A DNA stretch of 64,000 nt from Ideonella sp. (GTDB lineage Bacteria > Pseudomonadota > Gammaproteobacteria > Burkholderiales > Burkholderiaceae_C): the NCBI GenBank assembly GCA_015075165.1, contig JABTUY010000001.1, positions 186,001 through 250,000 of the forward strand, read 5' to 3'. The notes beneath the pieces were generated by a model, which saw only the letters and a list, made by a program, of their open reading frames with translations, did not search any database and had not been told where the DNA came from. A program made the translations under genes and the position numbers. Positions 61,513-64,000 of the stretch are shown here, in pieces. How positions within the stretch are numbered: position 1 is the stretch's first letter; every line of letters starts with the position of its first letter.

Positions 61513-64000
61513 TCACTTCGTCAGCACGAAGCCCTTCAACTTGCCCAATGCCTGCTCGAGCAGCGCCTTCTGCTGCTCCTGGTGCAGGTGCGCATAGCCC
61601 ACCGCCGGCGACGCCGACGCCGGCCGTCCGGCGTAGCCCAGGCGCTGGCCTTCGCTCATGTTCTCGTGGATGGTGTGCTGCACGAAGAACCAGGCGCCCT
61701 GGTTCTGCGGCTCGTCCTGGCACCACACAATCTCGGTGGCGTTGGGAAAGCGCTTCATCTCGGTGGCGAACGCCTTGTGCGGGAACGGATACAGCTGCTC
61801 CACGCGCAGCACCGCCGTGTCCCACGCCTTGCGCTCGTCGCGGTACTTGATCAGGTCGTACGCCACCTTGCCGGAGCAGGCGATCACGCGCTTGACCTTC
61901 ACGGCCTCGACCTCGCTGCGCGACGGGCCGATCACCGTCTTGAACTCGCCCTTGGTGAACTCCGACAGCGGCGATGTCGCGTCCTTCGCACGCAGCAGCG
62001 ACTTCGGCGTCATGATCACCAACGGCTTGCGGAACTGGCGCACCATCTGCCGGCGCAGCAGGTGGAAGATCTGGCTGGCCGACGTGGGCTGCACGATCTG
62101 CATGTTGTGGTCGGCTGCGAGTTGCATGAAGCGCTCGAGCCGCGCCGAGCTGTGCTCGGGCCCTTGGCCCTCGTAGCCGTGCGGCAGCATCAGCGTGAGG
62201 CCGTTGACGCGGCCCCACTTGACCTCACCCGAGGCGATGAACTGGTCGATCACCACCTGCGCGCCGTTGGCGAAGTCGCCGAACTGGGCCTCCCAGATCG
62301 TCAGCGTGCCGGGGTCGGCGCTGGCGTAGCCGTACTCGAAGCCGAGCACCGCCTCCTCCGACAGGATCGAGTCGATCACGACGAACGGCGCCTGCGTGTC
62401 GGCCACGTGCTCGAGCGGCACGTAGGTGCCGATGTCCCACTTCTCGCGGTTCTGGTCGTGCAGCACCGCATGGCGGTGCGTGAACGTGCCGCGGCCGCAG
62501 TCTTCGCCCGACAGCCGCACCGCATAGCCGCTGGCCACCAGCGAGGCATAGGCCAGGTGCTCGCCCATGCCCCAGTCGACGTTGATCTCGCCGCGGCCCA
62601 TGGCCGCGCGGTCGGCCAGCACCTTCTCCACCAGCGGGTGCAGCTTGAAGTTGGCCGGCACCGTGGTGATGCGCTCGGCCAGCCGCCTGACCTCGGCCAG
62701 CGGCAGCGCGGTGTCGGCGGCGTCGGTCCACTTGCGGCCGAGGAAAGGCGCCCAGTCGACCGCGTACTTGCTCTTGAAGTTGGTGAGCACCGGGTCGACG
62801 GTGTGCTTGCCGGCGTCGAACGCGGCGCGCAGATCCTTCATCATCGTGTCGGGGCGGTCGGCGGGCAGGATGCCCTGCGCCACCAGCCTGTCGCCGTACA
62901 GCTTGCGCGTGCCCGGGTGGGCGGCGATCTTCTTGTACATCAGCGGCTGCGTCAGGCTCGGTGTGTCCTGCTCGTTGTGGCCGAGCTTGCGGAAGCACAC
63001 GATGTCGACCACCACGTCTTTCTTGAACTGCTGGCGGTAGTCGAGCGCGATCTGCGTGCACAGCACCACCGCCTCGGGGTCGTCGCCGTTCACGTGCAGC
63101 ACCGGCGCCTCGATCATCTTGACGACGTCGGTGCAGTACAGCGACGAGCGCGAGTCGCGCGGGTCGCTGGTGGTGAAGCCGATCTGGTTGTTGATCACCA
63201 GGTGCACGGTGCCGCCGGTGTAGTAGCCGCGCGTCTGCGCCAACGCCAGCGTCTCCATCACCACGCCCTGGCCGGCGAACGCGGCGTCGCCGTGCACCAG
63301 CACCGGCAGCACCTGGTCGCCGAGCTTGTCGCCGCGACGATCCATGCGCGCCTTGACCGAGCCCTCGACCACCGGATTGACGATCTCCAGGTGGCTCGGG
63401 TTGAACGCCAGGCTCAGGTGCACCGGGCCGCCGGGGGTCGAGATGTCGCTCGAGAAGCCCTGGTGGTACTTGACGTCGCCGGCGGTCAGATGCTCGGGCG
63501 CGGTGTGCTCGAACTCGGCGAACAGGTCGCGCGGCATCTTGCGCAGCGTGTTCACCAGCACGTTGAGCCGGCCGCGGTGCGCCATGCCGATCACGATCTC
63601 CTGCACGCCCTTGGCGCCGGCACGCTGCACCAGCTCGTCCATGCTGGCGATGAAGCTCTCGCCGCCCTCGAGCGAGAAGCGCTTCTGGCCGACGTACTTG
63701 GTGTGCAGGAAGCGCTCCAGCCCCTCGGCGGCGGTGAGCCGCTCGAGGATCGCCACCTTCTGCTCGGCACTGAAGTTCGGCTTGCTGCGGATCGACTCCA
63801 GCCGCTGCTGCCACCAGCGCTTCTCGGTCGGCTCGGTGATGTGCTGGAACTCCGGCCCGATCGTGCCGCAATAGGTTTCGCGCAGCGCCTGCAGGATCTC
63901 GCGCAGCGTCTGGTGCTCGGCCTTCGTGAAGTAGGTGTTGGCGGCGCTGAAGGTGATGTCGAGGTCACTTTCGGTCAGGTCGTAGAACGCCGGCTCGAGC
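61513..64000 (-). CDS. odhA: 2-oxoglutarate dehydrogenase E1 (5' end outside window)
   Basis: Thiamine-diphosphate-dependent E1 subunit (SucA/OdhA) of the TCA cycle. At least 829 codons are present; the reading frame is still open at the window edge, where the translation LEPAFYDLTESDLDITF is typical of the region upstream of the catalytic core. The GTG at 63756 is only an internal codon. Core signatures include HRGRLNVLVNTL, the thiamine region GDAAFAGQGVVMETLAL, QIALDYRQQFKKDVVVDIVC and GYASADPGTLTIWEAQFGDF. odhB follows after 12 nt. Confidence 0.96.
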   Translation of the reverse strand, partial: LEPAFYDLTESDLDITFSAANTYFTKAEHQTLREILQALRETYCGTIGPEFQHITEPTEKRWWQQRLESIRSKPNFSAEQKVAILERLTAAEGLERFLHTKYVGQKRFSLEGGESFIASMDELVQRAGAKGVQEIVIGMAHRGRLNVLVNTLRKMPRDLFAEFEHTAPEHLTAGDVKYHQGFSSDISTPGGPVHLSLAFNPSHLEIVNPVVEGSVKARMDRRGDKLGDQVLPVLVHGDAAFAGQGVVMETLALAQTRGYYTGGTVHLVINNQIGFTTSDPRDSRSSLYCTDVVKMIEAPVLHVNGDDPEAVVLCTQIALDYRQQFKKDVVVDIVCFRKLGHNEQDTPSLTQPLMYKKIAAHPGTRKLYGDRLVAQGILPADRPDTMMKDLRAAFDAGKHTVDPVLTNFKSKYAVDWAPFLGRKWTDAADTALPLAEVRRLAERITTVPANFKLHPLVEKVLADRAAMGRGEINVDWGMGEHLAYASLVASGYAVRLSGEDCGRGTFTHRHAVLHDQNREKWDIGTYVPLEHVADTQAPFVVIDSILSEEAVLGFEYGYASADPGTLTIWEAQFGDFANGAQVVIDQFIASGEVKWGRVNGLTLMLPHGYEGQGPEHSSARLERFMQLAADHNMQIVQPTSASQIFHLLRRQMVRQFRKPLVIMTPKSLLRAKDATSPLSEFTKGEFKTVIGPSRSEVEAVKVKRVIACSGKVAYDLIKYRDERKAWDTAVLRVEQLYPFPHKAFATEMKRFPNATEIVWCQDEPQNQGAWFFVQHTIHENMSEGQRLGYAGRPASASPAVGYAHLHQEQQKALLEQALGKLKGFVLTK

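Noticed and set aside
63756-63758. GTG as a possible start for the 2-oxoglutarate dehydrogenase E1 gene.
   Set aside because: The frame stays open and recognisably E1-like up to the window edge, so this is an internal codon and the real start lies outside.

Overview
The window is chromosomal core sequence from a high-GC betaproteobacterium. The gene order, the GC-rich third codon positions and the protein types (fused TRAP permease with a TAXI binding protein, betaproteobacterial HisZ, hfq downstream of der) point to order Burkholderiales, probably near the Rubrivivax/Leptothrix/Methylibium group. That placement is inference from synteny and protein style; no 16S gene is present. There is no sign of phage, insertion sequence, CRISPR array or genomic island. 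About 56 protein genes and one tRNA are supported.

Layout. (1) 1-4.8 kb, minus strand: a TPR protein with a winged-helix-like head and a large FG-GAP/VCBS repeat surface protein. (2) 5.0-20.1 kb, minus strand: the classical rpsB-tsf-pyrH-frr-uppS-cdsA-dxr-rseP-bamA-skp-lpxD-fabZ-lpxA-lpxB-rnhB block ending in a SpoU rRNA methyltransferase. It joins translation, UMP and isoprenoid synthesis, phospholipid and lipid A synthesis, and outer-membrane assembly. (3) 20.3-23.0 kb, plus strand: amidase and a D-amino-acid dehydrogenase-like flavoprotein. (4) 23.0-27.9 kb, minus strand: a TAXI-type TRAP transporter (binding protein, fused permease) followed by a POTRA/beta-barrel outer-membrane protein. 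(5) 28.1-32.2 kb: NAD(P)HX repair enzyme (plus), RNase R (minus), tRNA-Leu(CAG) with a strong terminator (plus). (6) 32.2-52.6 kb: a roughly 20-kb, wholly minus-strand run, rluD-scpB-rluB-ndk-rlmN-pilW-rodZ-ispG-hisS-yfgM-bamB-der-hfq-hflX-hflK-hflC-DUF2065-hisZ-purA-phosphoribosyltransferase, with many 1-8 bp stop/start overlaps. (7) 52.7-56.7 kb: bamD (plus), a DinG-like helicase with a DUF465 gene (minus), a PP2C phosphatase (plus). (8) 56.7-64.0 kb, minus strand: 2-oxoglutarate dehydrogenase genes odhA (cut by the window end), odhB, a Gdx-type small multidrug transporter, lpdA, then zapE and a secreted two-cysteine protein.

How it works together. Three BAM components (BamA, BamB, BamD) plus Skp, RseP and most of the lipid A pathway make this an envelope-biogenesis neighbourhood intertwined with translation genes. 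Recognisable promoters have a good -10 hexamer (TACAAT, TAGAAT, TAAAAT, TATAGT) and a weak -35.

Most of the window is ordinary housekeeping DNA. The observations most worth a second look are two: (a) three tandem 41-nt units before the D-amino-acid dehydrogenase gene that create a chain of stop/start-coupled 13-residue micro-ORFs; (b) a four-segment, mutually exclusive stem arrangement at the rpsB-tsf junction, whose longest stem is a perfect 20-bp inverted repeat with one arm in the rpsB coding end. Lesser oddities are a Gdx transporter gene inside the 2-oxoglutarate dehydrogenase operon, an outer-membrane barrel gene attached to a TRAP-TAXI transporter, and a substituted VRGF motif in BamA.
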